Counted from the first letter of the stretch, positions 11,721 through 22,660 are shown. The stretch: DNA of 64,000 nucleotides from Erinaceus europaeus (GCF_950295315.1 NC_080185.1:46047237-46111236), one strand, 5' to 3'. The notes: generated by a model from the sequence alone, not told the origin. Numbers and translations are program-made.

Positions 11721-12374
11721 GAAGTCCAGAAATAAATTTCCACACCTATGGAATCTAATTTTTGATAAGGGGGCCCAAACTATTAAATGGAGGAAAATGG
11801 TCCTGAGAAAACTCGGTTGAAACACGCAGAAGAATGAAACAGAATTACTTTATCTCCCCAGAAACAAAAGGAAACTCTCTCTGGATCAAGGACCTGGATG
11901 TTAGACCAAAAACTACTGAAAACTTAGAGGAAAATATTGGTGGAACACTTTTCCATCTAAATCTCAAGGTCATCTTCGATGATACAAACCCAATCTCAAG
12001 GAAGACTAAAACAAAGATGAAACAATGGGTCTACATCAGGTTGAAAAGCTTATGCAAAGAAAAAAAATCACCCAAACTAAGAGCCTCCTCACAGAATGAG
12101 AGAAGATCTTTCTCTTTCCATGCCATACAGCAGAATAGAGGCTAATAACCAAAATATATTAAGAGCTCACCAAACTTAGCAGCAAGAAAGCAAATGACTC
12201 CATCCAAAAGTGCAGAGAGGATATGAACAGAATATTCACTACAGAAAAGATACAAAAGGCCAACAGATATATCCAAAATTCCTCTAAGTCACTGATTGAC
12301 AGAGAAATGCAAATAAAGGCAACACTGAGATACCACCTCACCCCTGTGAGAATGGCATGTATAAGAAACAACAG
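11721..12374 (+). pseudogene. L1 ORF2 fragment, 5' part of a split relic
   Basis: Starts at the segment CCACACCTATGGAATC and runs through the '[11 protein letters not shown]' region (frame 11834-12145), then into the segment before the Cys-rich motif. Interrupted at 12374 by a younger L1 3'UTR and resumed at 12918. 5'-truncated, with several frame breaks. Confidence 0.88.
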
Positions 12375-12905
12375 CGTATCCATAAACTACTGCAAAATAT
12401 ATACCTGAAAGCAGAAGTACACTAGAGTTTGCAGTGAGTATCCCCCTAACACTTCCTCTCCACTACTCCAAGCTTTGGGTCCATGATTGCTCAACAATTT
12501 GTTTGGCCTCGTATGTTAACTCTCTTTTCAATCACCAGGTTCCAGATGCCACCAGGATGCTGGCCAGCCTTCCATGGATTGAAGACCCCACCAATGTGTC
12601 CTGGAGCTCAGCTTCCCCAGAGACACACCCTACTAGGGAAAGAGAGAGGCAGACTGGGAGTCTGGACCGACCAGTCAATGCCCATGTTCAGCGGGGAAGC
12701 AATTACAGAAGCCAGAACTTCTACCTTCTGCAACCCTCAATGACCCTGGGTCCATGCTCCCAGAGAGACAGAGAATGGGAAAGCTATCAGGGGAGGGGGT
12801 GGGTTATGGAGATTGGGTGGTGGGAATTGTGTGGAGTTGTACCCCTCCTACCCTATGGTTTTGTTAATTAATCCTTTCTTAAATAAAAAAAAAAGAATAA
12901 AAAAA
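12375..12905 (+). mobile_element. Young L1 3'UTR copy (5'-truncated L1)
   Basis: Matches the distal ~530 bp of the 3'UTR of the L1 at 24.9 kb. It ends GTTAATTAATCCTTTCTTAAATAAA plus an A-rich tail. The target duplication AAGAAACAACAG lies at 12363-12374 and 12906-12917, inside the older L1. The G-rich tract at 12790-12824 is intact. A 145-codon frame (12434-12871, GTG first codon) is open here. Confidence 0.93.
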
Positions 12906-12917
12906 AAGAAACAACAG

Positions 12918-13200
12918 CAACAACAAATGCTGGAGAGATTGTGGGGACAAGGGAACCCTTCCGCACTGCTGGTGGAAATGTAAACTGGTCCAACCCCCGT
13001 GGAGAGCAGTCTGGACAACCCTCAAAAGGCTATAAATGGACCTTAATTATGACCTAATAATTCCTCTCCTAGAGATATATTCTAAGGAATTAAGCACATC
13101 CATCCAAAAAGATATATGTATACCTATATTGATAGCAGCACATTTTATAATAGCAAAAACCTGAAAACAACCCAGGTACCCAACAACAGAAAGTTGTGGT
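12918..13200 (+). pseudogene. L1 ORF2 fragment, 3' part of the split relic
   Basis: AATGCTGGAGAGATTGTGGGG through the TACCCAACAACAG region, ending where a (CCT)n tract begins. Continues the element at 11721. Confidence 0.88.
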
Positions 13201-13207
13201 ATATTTC

Positions 13208-13315
13208 TCCTCCTCCTCTTCCTCTTCCATTTCCTCCTCCTCCTCCTCTTCCATTTCCTCCTCCTCTTCTTCTTCCTCCTCCTCCTCCTCCTCCTCTCCC
13301 TCCTCCTCCTTCTTT
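13208..13315. repeat. (CCT)n polypyrimidine tract
   Basis: About 105 bp of CCT/CTT on the plus strand (poly-purine on the minus strand). It gives an artefactual Glu-rich minus-strand frame. Confidence 0.95.
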
Positions 13316-13432
13316 TTTAACCAGAGCACTTTTAGCTTTTGTTTATAGTGGCATGAGAAATTAAACTTGGAACTTTGGAGCTTGAAACATGAGAGTCCCT
13401 TGCACAACTATCGTACTATCTACCCCCCCTCC
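13316..13432 (-). mobile_element. SINE fragment, minus (TTTAACCAGAGCACT type)
   Basis: AACCAGAGCACTTTTAGC...ACTTTGGAGCTTGAAAC...CACAACTATCGTACTATCTACC is the complement of a third tRNA-derived SINE type, also seen at 15262, 24693, 55206 and 58970. Confidence 0.65.
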
Positions 13433-14239
13433 CCTTCCATACAATAGCTTTAAGCCTCATTTACCTAGAAAAAAATGCATAGCACTAATGATTTAAAAGA
13501 TGGTACTTTAAATGTTTAAATCATGTGCCCAGATCAATCAAAATATTTCATATGTATATTCACATCTATGTCATAGACATAGCCACATATATTAAAAAAC
13601 TTTAAGACTTCTGGATAGTTATGATAAATATAAAGAAATATTATAAAATAGGTCATAAAAACATAATCCTTTTAAATATTCCTGATGTACCCCTAGGAAT
13701 TTATCTTAAAATTCAGAAGGCATAGATTTTAATGGTTTGTTATTTGGTACAGTTTTCTGTTATCAATAGCTTATAATGCAAGGCACAGTATATATTCAGA
13801 GTGGGATTTATTGTTAGATAGTGAGTATAGAGTTGCATTTCAAATGGATTATTTAACTGAAAGACAAAAAATCTTGGCCCTCTTCCCATAAGATCTTTTG
13901 TAACATCCTTTTTGTTCTGACTATCACTGATGAAAGATGTTCATACTAGAACTTCCAATCCATCTTTTCTTGCTTATACGTGCTTACATTATGATATTAC
14001 TTATAACTAATTTTTAAAAGTGAATATTTTATCTATTTAAAGCTGTATTTTATAACCCCTAAAAGTGTCAAATGCATGATTAGTAAAAGTGATAGCATGT
14101 GGTAACACATTCCAAAGCAGCAGGATACTAATACCTGTTGTGTATAGTGAAATTTCCTTTCATCCCTGAGATGCAGTGTTTTTGACTATCTGAAATGTAG
14201 ATGCAGTGAGGATGCCTGTGTAAATCTCTATACTAAATA
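13433..14239. other. Unassigned sequence
   Basis: AT-rich; no gene or repeat recognised. Confidence 0.4.
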
Positions 14240-14430
14240 TTGGGTACTAGGGACATAGTTCAGCATTTGAACACAGAGCCTGCATTCCTGAGCCTGCATA
14301 GACCACTGGTTCAGTCCCTGGCATCAACATAGACCACAGCTGAGTAGAACTCAGGTCAATCATTCTTCTTCTTTATTTATCTCTGTTTCTCTCTCAATCT
14401 TTATTTGTATTACATATAAAATATTCTTTA
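14240..14430 (+). mobile_element. Old SINE fragment
   Basis: GACATAGTTCAGCATTTGAACACAGAGCCTG, then a B-box-like GGTTCAGTCCCTGGCA, a pyrimidine tract and an A-rich end. Highly diverged. Confidence 0.5.
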
Positions 14431-14446
14431 AAATAAAGAAATATGG

Positions 14447-14722
14447 GATCTGGGTGGTAGCACATCCAGTTGAACACACAAGCCACCATGCTCAACAACT
14501 GGGGTTTGAGGGCCGACTTTATGATCAGTGAAGTAGGTCTGCAGGTGTCTATCATTCCCTCTTTCCCTCTTTCTCTCTATCTCTCCCTCCCCTTTAATTT
14601 TTTCTCTGTCCTATCAAAATAAAATGGAAAGGAAAGAAAATGAAAAAAAAAATGGCTGCCAGGAGCAGTAGATTAGCAGTACTGGCACTGAGCCCCAGAG
14701 ATAGCCCTAGTGGAAAAACTTC
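14447..14722 (+). mobile_element. SINE, long subfamily
   Basis: GGATCTGGGTGGTAGCAC head, B-box GGGTTTGAGG, CTGCAGGTGTCT, then ATGGCTGCCAGGAGCAGTAG and CACTGAGCCCCAGAGATA. Moderately diverged. Confidence 0.82.
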
Positions 14723-14944
14723 TTTAAAAGTTAATAATCTCGGGAAGAAAATAAATATTGGTAAATTTGAGTATCTAAAAATTATATGTTACAATGCAGT
14801 GTCACTTCCATAAAACAGGATGCTATTATATATAATATATTGAATTATATGTGCTTATTATTTTATGTACATATGACTACATATGTTTTCTATTTTATAT
14901 TCAAAATAGATATTTATATACATGTGAATGACTTAAACTTTATA

Positions 14945-15235
14945 GTCTGAGAAGGACAAATACCAGATTATCTCACTTATATTTGGAACTAAGAAACAAA
15001 AACAGAAAGGGAAAACACAGAGTAAAATGTGCACTAGCTATAGTGTATTGTACAAAAATAAAGGACTTTGGGGGAGAAGTGAAAGGGATTGGGTGGAGAG
15101 AGCCTTAAAGTCCTGGTACATGATGGTGGAGAAGGACTCAAGTTAGGAGTGAAAGTTTAATGTAGACACCTATCACATCTATCAACAATAACCATTACAC
15201 CCCCCACACACAAAATAAAATGATAAAATAAATAT
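14945..15235 (+). mobile_element. L1 3' end, old
   Basis: CAGATTATCTCACTTATATTTGGA (last ORF2 codons) and a 3'UTR with AAATAAAGGACTTTGGGGG, ending ACAAAATAAAATGATAAAATAAAT. Same 3'UTR type as 1975-2395. Confidence 0.8.
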
Positions 15236-15261
15236 CTTAACTCCTTTAAAATTATATATAT

Positions 15262-15395
15262 ATATTTTTCATGAAACAGAGATACCAGAGCAGTGTTCTG
15301 ATACATAGTAGTGTCAGAAATTGAACCTAGGAGCTGTAGGGTCTCAGGCATGCAAGTCTAATGTTTTATCACTGTACGGTCTTTTCTGCTCCTGC
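15262..15395 (-). mobile_element. SINE fragment, minus
   Basis: ACCAGAGCAGTGTTCTGA, ATTGAACCTAGGAGC and TGTTTTATCACTGTACGG: complement of the third SINE type. Confidence 0.6.
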
Positions 15396-15824
15396 CATTT
15401 CAATGAAATTCAAAGCAACGCTGCAATAAAAGTGACTGATCTGTATTCTCTTGTATCACCTTGTTGATTCCCCTCCTCTCAGACCATCTGTTAGGTTTCT
15501 GCAGACAAAGACCTGCAGAGTTACTGTGAATGATGTGTTGCTTGTTGGAAGAAAATCAATTATCAAATTCTTTTTTTCTCTTTCTATTGGAGGTTCGATT
15601 GCTCTTTGCTAGTGAAGAAATCTTCCATTGGACTAAGTAGTAGTTTCCATTACCTTAAGCTTTTAATAATACTTAGGGTATAATGGTTTTCTTTATTCCA
15701 CTGTTTTCTTTTGTATGCTGCTTCAGCCAATATAATATGTTTTCAATATTTTAGGTGATTTGATTTTTTTGTTCCAGAAACACTAAGCTGTGTTTTATCA
15801 CAAATGTCTTTTCTCTGTCTTTAA

Positions 15825-15876
<52 letters not shown>

Positions 15877-16327
15877 GACTTTTCCCTCATTCACCTCACC
15901 TGCACAAGTTTGTCAGGGGTTTTCCGGTAAATTGTTGGTAAGTTCCTAATAGCTTAAGTACTTTATCCTAGCAACATCTTGTATCATGTTTGAATGGCAT
16001 TCTCTTCATTCACAGCCAGAATAGTTGTTTGTTATAGATATAAGCCAAATAGCTAATTTGGCTTATTAAATTACAGCACAGTGTACTAGTCAGAAAGAAT
16101 GGCTTCAGTGATAGCTACCTTCAATGTAGGTGTTGGTTTTAAAGAGGTAATTCCTCACTGAACATTTCAGCAGAGGAGAAGCTGAATCACTGGGCAACGT
16201 GGAGATGGTCTCTTGATTTTTTTCAGCAGAAAGTTCTGATTTTGCAATAGAAAGCCTGTTATATCATTAAATGTTTTACATCAGTATTGTCTGCTGCTTC
16301 ATAACTCGACTTTAAAAGAGAAAGGAC
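15396..16327. other. Unassigned sequence with (AT)n
   Basis: A (AT)n run of about 20 units lies at 15826-15867. No gene recognised. Confidence 0.45.
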
Positions 16328-16475
16328 TCTAGGCTAGCAAAATAGCTCGCTTGGAAAATAGCGCACTGCTTTGCCATGTGTATCCCCAGGTTCAAGCCCA
16401 GCCCCCAATACATTGACGGAAGCTTCAGTACCATGGCTACCTATCTATCATCTATCTATCTAAAACAAAGCAAAA
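16328..16475 (+). mobile_element. tRNA-related SINE fragment, old
   Basis: GGCTAGCAAAATAGCTCGCTTGG (A-box-like) and CCAGGTTCAAGCCC (B-box-like), followed by CTAT repeats. Confidence 0.6.
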
Positions 16476-17095
16476 TGAAAAAGGGGGAGGAATATATGTG
16501 TACTGAGTGTGAGTTTTCTTTTTCAGATGAAATTCTAGAACTAGACTTTATTAATGATTGTACCACATTGTGATATACTGTTGAATTTTACACTTTGAAA
16601 TGGTAGTTTTCACGGTACATTACATACTGCAACAATAAAAGGAGAAAATAAAAACAGAAGAAAAATTTACAAAGAATGCATTTTCCTTTGTAACCCCCAA
16701 TTACTCTTTTGTTACTCATCTTAAAAATCGTAGCCCACCTTTCCCTAATTGTATGATGACATTTGGTATGTTCTGTCTGTTTAGAGCTACCCTTGTCCAC
16801 ATCTAGTAGGTCTGCCTTTCTGAATCACTGCTTCAAGTCTATCAAATTGTACCTACACACAACTTCAGTCTTTCCAATATTACAGAAATTATTATTCTGT
16901 TCATAGTTTCAAACCACCTTTTTGGACAAAAAGGTATCGCTCTACTGAAACAGTATTTTTCTATTACAAAGAGATCTCAGTATAAATCACTGTGGTAGGT
17001 GACAGATGTTGTAGTTAAAGTAGTTTGAGATTTAGGATCAAATAAATCAATACTCCTTAACTGACTCTGTGACACAGGAAAAATGATTTCCTTTC
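16476..17095. other. Unassigned sequence
   Basis: No feature recognised. Confidence 0.4.
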
Positions 17096-17297
17096 TTTTT
17101 TTATTGATTTATAAAATGGAAGTATTGACAAGACCATAGGATAAGAGGTTCAATGCAACCAGTACCACCTAGTCATGTTTCACTTCAGACTGCGTCCAAA
17201 GACATCAGGCAAGGAAGGTCAACTCTTTTGCTTCATTACTCTGGTGAGACCTTTCCTAGCTCACAGGACTCCTTAATTCTAGTTCAGGTGGAAAAAT
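17096..17297 (-). mobile_element. Short L1 with inverted halves
   Basis: 17096-17150 is the complement of an L1 3' terminus (ACCATAGGATAAGAGG next to a T-rich stretch). 17165-17297 is a more proximal 3'UTR segment on the plus strand (CACTTCAGACTGCGTCCAAAGAC ... GGTGAGACCTTTCC). The head-to-head arrangement fits 5' inversion (twin priming). I could not define a clear target duplication. Confidence 0.6.
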
Positions 17298-17344
17298 GAT
17301 TTATGACAAGCTTCAATTGTTGTGCTATAAAAATTAAATACTGG

Positions 17345-17536
17345 GGACTGGGAGATATCTCAACCAGTAGAACACTTGCTTTATTATGCATGAACACCAG
17401 TGTTGGAGCCCCAGGACATTATATGGAAGATCCTGAACTGAGAAAGCTTCACTGAGTAGTACAGCAGAGAGCTGTGGTGCCTTTTCTTCTATAAATATCT
17501 CTCCCTCTGTTTTCTCCCCCCTTTCTTTGTTTGAAA
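17345..17536 (+). mobile_element. SINE, 5' part, split by an L1 3' end
   Basis: GGGGACTGGGAGATATCTCAACC head and GTTGGAGCCCCAGGAC (B-box region). Interrupted after AAGAGTCTCTG; the tail resumes at 17782-17860 with ATAGCAGTGAAATCATGC. Confidence 0.7.
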
Positions 17537-17781
17537 GAGTCTCTGGCAGGCTGGAATTATGGATCGACCTGTCAATGCCCATGTTCAGCAGGAAAAAATT
17601 ACAGAAGCCAGACCTTCCACCTTTTGCATCCCACAATAACCTTGGGTCCTTACTCCCAGAGGGTTAAAGAATAGGAAAGCTATCAGAGGAGAGGATGGGA
17701 TACGGAATTCTGGTGGTGGGAATTGTGTGGAGTTGTACCCCTCTTATCCTATGGTTTTGTCAATGTTTCCTTTTTTATAAA
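17537..17781 (+). mobile_element. L1 3'UTR end nested in SINE
   Basis: GGCTGGAATTATGGATCGACC through TGGTGGTGGGAATTGTGTGG and TTTTATAAATAAAATAAAATAA. The flanks AGAGTCTCTG and AGACTCTCTG form a 10-bp duplication with one mismatch. Confidence 0.82.
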
Positions 17782-17860
17782 TAAAATAAAATAAGACTCT
17801 CTGATAGCAGTGAAATCATGCAAGTGAGAAATCCCAGCAAAAACCTTGGCAGCAGAACAA
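17782..17860 (+). mobile_element. SINE, 3' part
   Basis: Continuation of the element at 17345 (AGCAGTGAAATCATGCAAGTGAG, AATCCCAGCAAAAACC). Confidence 0.6.
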
Positions 17861-18054
17861 CTAGGCATAAAAAGGGGATTTTTTTTGTCATCAGTTTCAT
17901 TAATCTTCAACATTTTCATGCTCACCAGAAAATTTATTTATTTAAAAATAACGTATTCTTTTATATAACATTTAATGTATTTATACCTGCTGCAGATGAG
18001 CCTAGCCCAGTTATTTAATCAGTACTTCACTTGAAATTTAATCAAGAATAAATA

Positions 18055-18255
18055 ACCCCATGGTTAGGTGGTGGTATACCCAGTAGACTGCACACATTGT
18101 CATGCAGAAAGACCAAGGTTCAAGCCTCCAGTCCCCATCTGCAGGAAGAAAGTTTCACAAGCAGTGAAACAGCCCTGCACGTGTCTCTTTTACTCTCTCC
18201 ATCTATATCTTCTCCTTCCCTCTCAATTTCTCTGTCCCACCAATTAAAATAGCAA
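18055..18255 (+). mobile_element. SINE, short subfamily
   Basis: TTAGGTGGTGGTATACCCAG head, GGTTCAAGCCTCC B box, a pyrimidine tract and CCCACCAATTAAAATAG end. Confidence 0.75.
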
Positions 18256-18261
18256 ATGGGG

Positions 18262-18413
18262 CAGGGGGAATCAGGAGGTGGTGAATCAGGTTAAACATAT
18301 ATAGTACTAAGCACCAGGACCTGCAAAAGGACCTGGGTTCTAGCCTCAGGCTCCCCCGGGGGGGGGTCACTTCATAAACACTGCAAGCACTGAAGCAGGT
18401 ATGCGGGTCTGTG

Positions 18414-18463
<50 letters not shown>

Positions 18464-18577
18464 TAGTTTCTCTGTCTTATCCAATAAAATGGAGAAAAAA
18501 TGGCCACTAGGAGCAGTGTATAGTGCTGGCACCAAGCTCCAGCAATAACCCTGGAGGCAAAAAAAAAAAAAAAAAAA
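18262..18577 (+). mobile_element. SINE, long subfamily with expanded (CT)n
   Basis: Diverged head, GGGTTCTAGCCTC B box, a pure (CT)n run at 18416-18460 inside the pyrimidine tract, then ATGGCCACTAGGAGCAGTG, CAGCAATAACCCTGGAGGC and a poly(A) tail. Confidence 0.8.
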
Positions 18578-18620
18578 GGAAAGAGAGAAAGAAAGAAGTA
18601 AAGAAAGAGAGAAAGAAAAA

Positions 18621-18672
<52 letters not shown>

Positions 18673-18684
18673 GAAAAGAGAGGA
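18578..18684. repeat. (GAAA)n microsatellite
   Basis: About 100 bp of GAAA/GAGA grown from the SINE tail. It yields a spurious long Ser/Phe-rich minus frame. Confidence 0.93.
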
Positions 18685-18689
18685 AAAGG

Positions 18690-18770
18690 GGGATAACCAC
18701 CAATATGGGTAGACTTATTGTGTAGGCACTGAGCCCCAGTGATAATCCTAGTGTCCATACAAATTTAAAA
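18690..18770 (+). mobile_element. SINE 3' module fragment
   Basis: ATAACCACCAATATGGGTAG and AGGCACTGAGCCCCAGTGATAA: a second copy of the long-subfamily 3' module. Confidence 0.65.
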
Positions 18771-19379
18771 ATAAAATGAGAAGGCAGAAGAGGAAAAGGA
18801 ATAACTCTAATGAAGGAAAACCTTAAATTAGATGATGCTTCTTTCAATACAATTCATAACACTAAAAAAAATTTTAAAAAGCGATGTATTCATTATTAGT
18901 AAAAGAATTCAGTAAAACATGGTAACACATTTGATAAATGTTATTAGGAGATTGTTTAGCAAGATGAAAAGCTATTCAAAATACAATGAAAGTGAAACAA
19001 AGAACTCAAAAGTAAACTACTATTCAATAATATAAGAAATGTAAACACATGAATTTACAAAAATTTGAAGAGAATAAAAATTAAAATACATTAACAGTGG
19101 TACTTAATCATTGACTGGTTCAAGAAGGCACAGCAAGTACTGAAAATGTTAAGTGCAGAATGAATTTTTCCCATAAGGAGTATGTATGTGGGATTCTTCA
19201 CTGAGCTCAAGCTACTGCAAGTCTAAGGTGTTCGTCTTTGTTTCATCTGGAGAGATGAGATGCTGGTCAGCGTCTTAACTCACACACACAACAGGTGCTC
19301 ACGAAGCATGGAGTGGGGAGGCATTCTCAAGGCAAAATTCAACAATTTGGTGAGTTTCTTTTTTAATTTTTTTTAAATT
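18771..19379. other. Unassigned sequence
   Basis: AT-rich; no feature recognised. Confidence 0.4.
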
Positions 19380-19668
19380 TTTTAAAATTTTATTTATTTA
19401 TTTCCCCTTTTGTTGCCCTTGTATTTTTATTGTTGTTGTAGTCATTACTATTATTATTGATGTTTCGTTGTTAGATAGGACAAAGAGAAATGGAGAGAGA
19501 AGAGAAAGACAGAGGGTTAAAGAAAGATAGACACCTGCAGGCCTGCTTCACTGCCTGTGGAGCAACTCCCCTGCAGGTGGAGAGCCGGGGGCTCGAACTG
19601 GGATCCTTCCACTGGTCCTTGCGCTTTGTGCCACGTGCACTTAACCTGCTGCGCTGCTGTCAAGTGCC
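19380..19668 (-). mobile_element. SINE, full length, minus
   Basis: Starts with the complement of the tail (TTTATTTATTTCCCCTTTTGTTGCCCTTG), then AGGACAAAGAGAAATGGAGAG and GCCGGGGGCTCGAACTGGG (B-box complement). Ends near GCTGCTGTCAAGTGCC. Confidence 0.9.
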
Positions 19669-19841
19669 TAGATATGGTTGTGTATTGGGGGAAGAGGGCC
19701 ATGATGATTGTCTTCCATGGTTGTAGATTCATCATACTTAAATATGAGAAGGAATTGGAGAGAAAAAGCATGGCTTTCAGGAATTTTAAGCTTTATTCAG
19801 GAAAAGTGAGGGCACATATACCGGAAGGAGAGAGGAGATGG

Positions 19842-19878
<37 letters not shown>

Positions 19879-21635
19879 CCTGCTTACATGTTGAAGCTTT
19901 CAAGCAGGTAGAGTGTAAGGCTGTGCCCACAATGGCGACTCATGTGTATAAACTTCTAAGGCATCACCTTCACTTCCTTTCTAAACCACATCCATATTTA
20001 TTACAATTTCCAGCTGTCTTTCATTTTCCCTCTCCCCCTCTGATAAGAGAGATCAAAGCCTGACTTCCACAGGTGTTCCTTAAAGTGCTCCCTCCATTCT
20101 CAGTGAGGAGGCAAAACAAAGGTTCTTGAACACAAGAGTTCTGGATCCTAGTGGAACTGGGTTCAGGGTCTTCTGGTCATCTCCACCTAATAGTTGTATT
20201 TGGAAAAAATAAAACAGGAGTATAAGTATTTGCTACATGCAAGATCTTTGTGATAAATATTATCTACATTTCCCCTTATTGTCTAACTCTGTCACTAAAT
20301 GGAGAGCAATACTAAGTCCTTTAAAGCTCTTTAGCTTCCATTTCCTGTAACTAAATGAGAGAGAATAATAGTGCATTGTTCAGGAGTAAGACAGAGAATG
20401 GATAGGTCTTCAACAAAAACATAGCTTTATTTCTGAAAAATCCCTGAGTTATTTTCATTTTAGATTCAGCAGGATGCAGTACATTTCATTTAGAGAAGAG
20501 TAGGTTTGTGATATAATGTCTTGTTTTTTAGAGATGCAGACTCTCATTTGAAAATTTCACACAAAAAAATACTATGTCCTTGAATTATAAAAATGATTTT
20601 AGGCTCTGAAAAGGTAGTAGAGCAGACCTGAATATGTAAGCCCTTGGGCTTAGTGCCCATCACAGTATGTGACAGAAAAGTGGTCTGCTTTCTTTCTCAT
20701 AAAATGAATGGATCTCAAACAAAAAAATCATTTATTATTTTTCTTGTAATGAGAAAATATTCAGAAAATGGATCTTCTGAGATATCTTGAATGTTTCTTG
20801 TTCAGCTAAGCATATATACCGTCACCTAGAGAGTCCTTTATCAGAATTTGATCCATGTTTTGTCCAAATAGGTTGAGGGAAACATAATTTTAGCCTTATG
20901 TATTTTGAAGAACTTGGAATAAAGATCTATGGCCTACATACAGTTACCATTTATTATTTTTCATAAATACATTTATACCCATAATATATGCTGGTAGTCC
21001 TGAGTTATTGCAAAATAATGGTCTCGGCCTTCATCAAAGAAGGTGGAAGATTTACATGTCTTATTTGCTCCTGTTAGCACCAACACAATAAAAGCAGCAA
21101 CACTTTTATTGGTATGGAAAAACCAGCATAGAAATAAGCTTGAGGCTCAGATGAATTAATATCAGAAGGGGAAAAGGACATAATCCAGGTGGTAAGAACT
21201 GTGAGATCTAGAGCCAAAGTAAAAATATGCTCCCTCATGGACTCCACACGATTTCAGGGACCTCAAAACTACAGTGTCCAGCTGGCTGATGCCTACACAA
21301 CCTCTGCTACAACCACTACTGCTGCTCGGTTCTGCCTCTTACCCCCAATATACACACTCGCTGCTTCATCCTGCCTGGCTTCCAGATAGACACCCTTCTG
21401 GTTCCCTCCAGCGTCCAGTCAGTTGTTAAACCTGCATTTGGTCCAGCTTGCCTGCTTCCACCTAGGTCAGCTACCTCTATGGCCATCGTGCAGTTCCAGT
21501 TGGCCCTGCCACTCACTGCCATAGACACTACTGCGGGGAATCAAACATAATAGGAGAACTACTTAATTCTCCTACAATGATGGACCAAACCAACAGCTCA
21601 ATAAAGTCTCTAAACTCATCAAAGCTTTATAAACC
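19669..21635. other. Unassigned; possible decayed LTR at 19780-20190
   Basis: 19780-20190 has AAGCTTTATTCAGG at one edge (an AATAAA signal on the minus strand), a (GA)n run at 19847-19877, then unusual sequence. This would fit a minus-strand LTR, but I found no paired ends or duplication. 21189-21635 is less AT-rich, holds short frames in both directions and ends AATAAAGTCTCT; it might also be an old LTR. 20600-20720 may be an old SINE. Confidence 0.25.
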
Positions 21636-21785
21636 TCCCGGTTCCCACCTGCAATGGGAAAGCTTTGCAAGTGGTGAAATAGTGTTACAGCTATCTCTCT
21701 CTATCTCTCTTCTTCTCTCTCACCCCTTTTCCTCTTAATTTCTGGCCGTCTCCATCCAATAAATAAAGACAATAAAATTTAAAAA
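21636..21785 (+). mobile_element. SINE lacking its head
   Basis: Begins AACCTCCCGGTTCCCACCTGC, just after the B box; GGAAAGCTTTGCAAGTGGTG, CTGGCCGTCTCCATCCAATAAATAAAG. Short subfamily. Confidence 0.82.
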
Positions 21786-21799
21786 GTGATATGACAAAG

Positions 21800-22660
21800 A
21801 CTAAAAACACAGCAGAGACTACCTGGAAAAAGACACCAAAGACCAAAGTAGATATCAAGAAGTTAAGGTAAAAAATAGTCACCCCCATAAAGACAGCAAA
21901 AAGAAAAAAAAAAAACACCAAAACAAACTGAGAATCACAGGGCAGCATCAAGAGAAACAACATGTGCATCATAGGAGTATGGGGAGAAGATAAAAAAAAG
22001 GGACAGAATTCATGTTTGATGATATTCTAGATGAAAATATCCCCCAAATTAAAAGAGATGAACTCCCAAATTCAGGTGGCTTGAATAGTTCTACGAAAAA
22101 TGAATTCAAAATCAAGTTCACAGAAAGAAAGTTCACAAAAAGCACATAATATTTAAGATAAAAAGCGAAGAGATTTATTCTGAAGGTTGTTAGAGAAAAG
22201 CAAAGAGTCAGCTATAAAGGAAATCCAGGTGAGGTTGGGCAGCCAAGTCCCTGTGGCATAATAAGATGATGATTTGGTTGAAGGTGAAATGTACTGATAC
22301 CTAACTGAAGGGAAGGTGGAAATGTACCCTTGTGACAACAAAAAATTTGTAAATGAACATTTTCTCAATAAAGTGATAATGAAGTTGAGACAAATATACA
22401 ATGACAAGAAAGTGGCATTCCCTTAAGATTCTCAGCTGAATTATCAACATAAATTCTAAATGCTAGAAACAATTGGCAGCATATATTTAAAGCTCTTATT
22501 GAAAGGGACCCCCACCCAAGAATATTTTATGCGGCTAAGTTATCAATCAGGATTGAAGGAGACACAAAGTACATTTCAGATAAGCAATAGCTGATGCAAT
22601 TCATTACCTCCAAACCAAACCTAAAGAGAAGTAAAAGCTTACAGGAAAGGAAATAGAATG
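21800..22660 (+). pseudogene. Ancient ORF1-type L1 relic, HAL1-like
   Basis: ATCACAGGGCAGCATCAAGAG and GACAGAATTCATGTTTGATG recall the middle of ORF1. GTTAGAGAAAAGCAAAGAGTC and CCCAAGAATATTTTATGCGG correspond to the ORF1 C-terminal segments 'AAREKQKVTYKG' and 'QPRLIYPA' of the intact ORF1s at 33.4 and 61.3 kb. What follows is not ORF2, as expected for the ORF1-only HAL1 lineage, but a deletion could look the same. Heavily mutated. Confidence 0.55.

Noticed and set aside
13090..13407. Glu-rich 105-codon minus-strand frame and matching Pro-rich plus frame
   Set aside because: Product of the (CCT)n tract at 13208-13315; simple sequence, flanked by an L1 relic and a SINE.
18203..18847. 214-codon minus-strand frame rich in Ser, Phe and Leu
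   Set aside because: Runs through two SINEs and the (GAAA)n tract; periodic repeat keeps it open.
19557..20063. 168-codon plus-strand frame
   Set aside because: Starts inside a minus-strand SINE and runs through (GA)n; no protein-like pattern.
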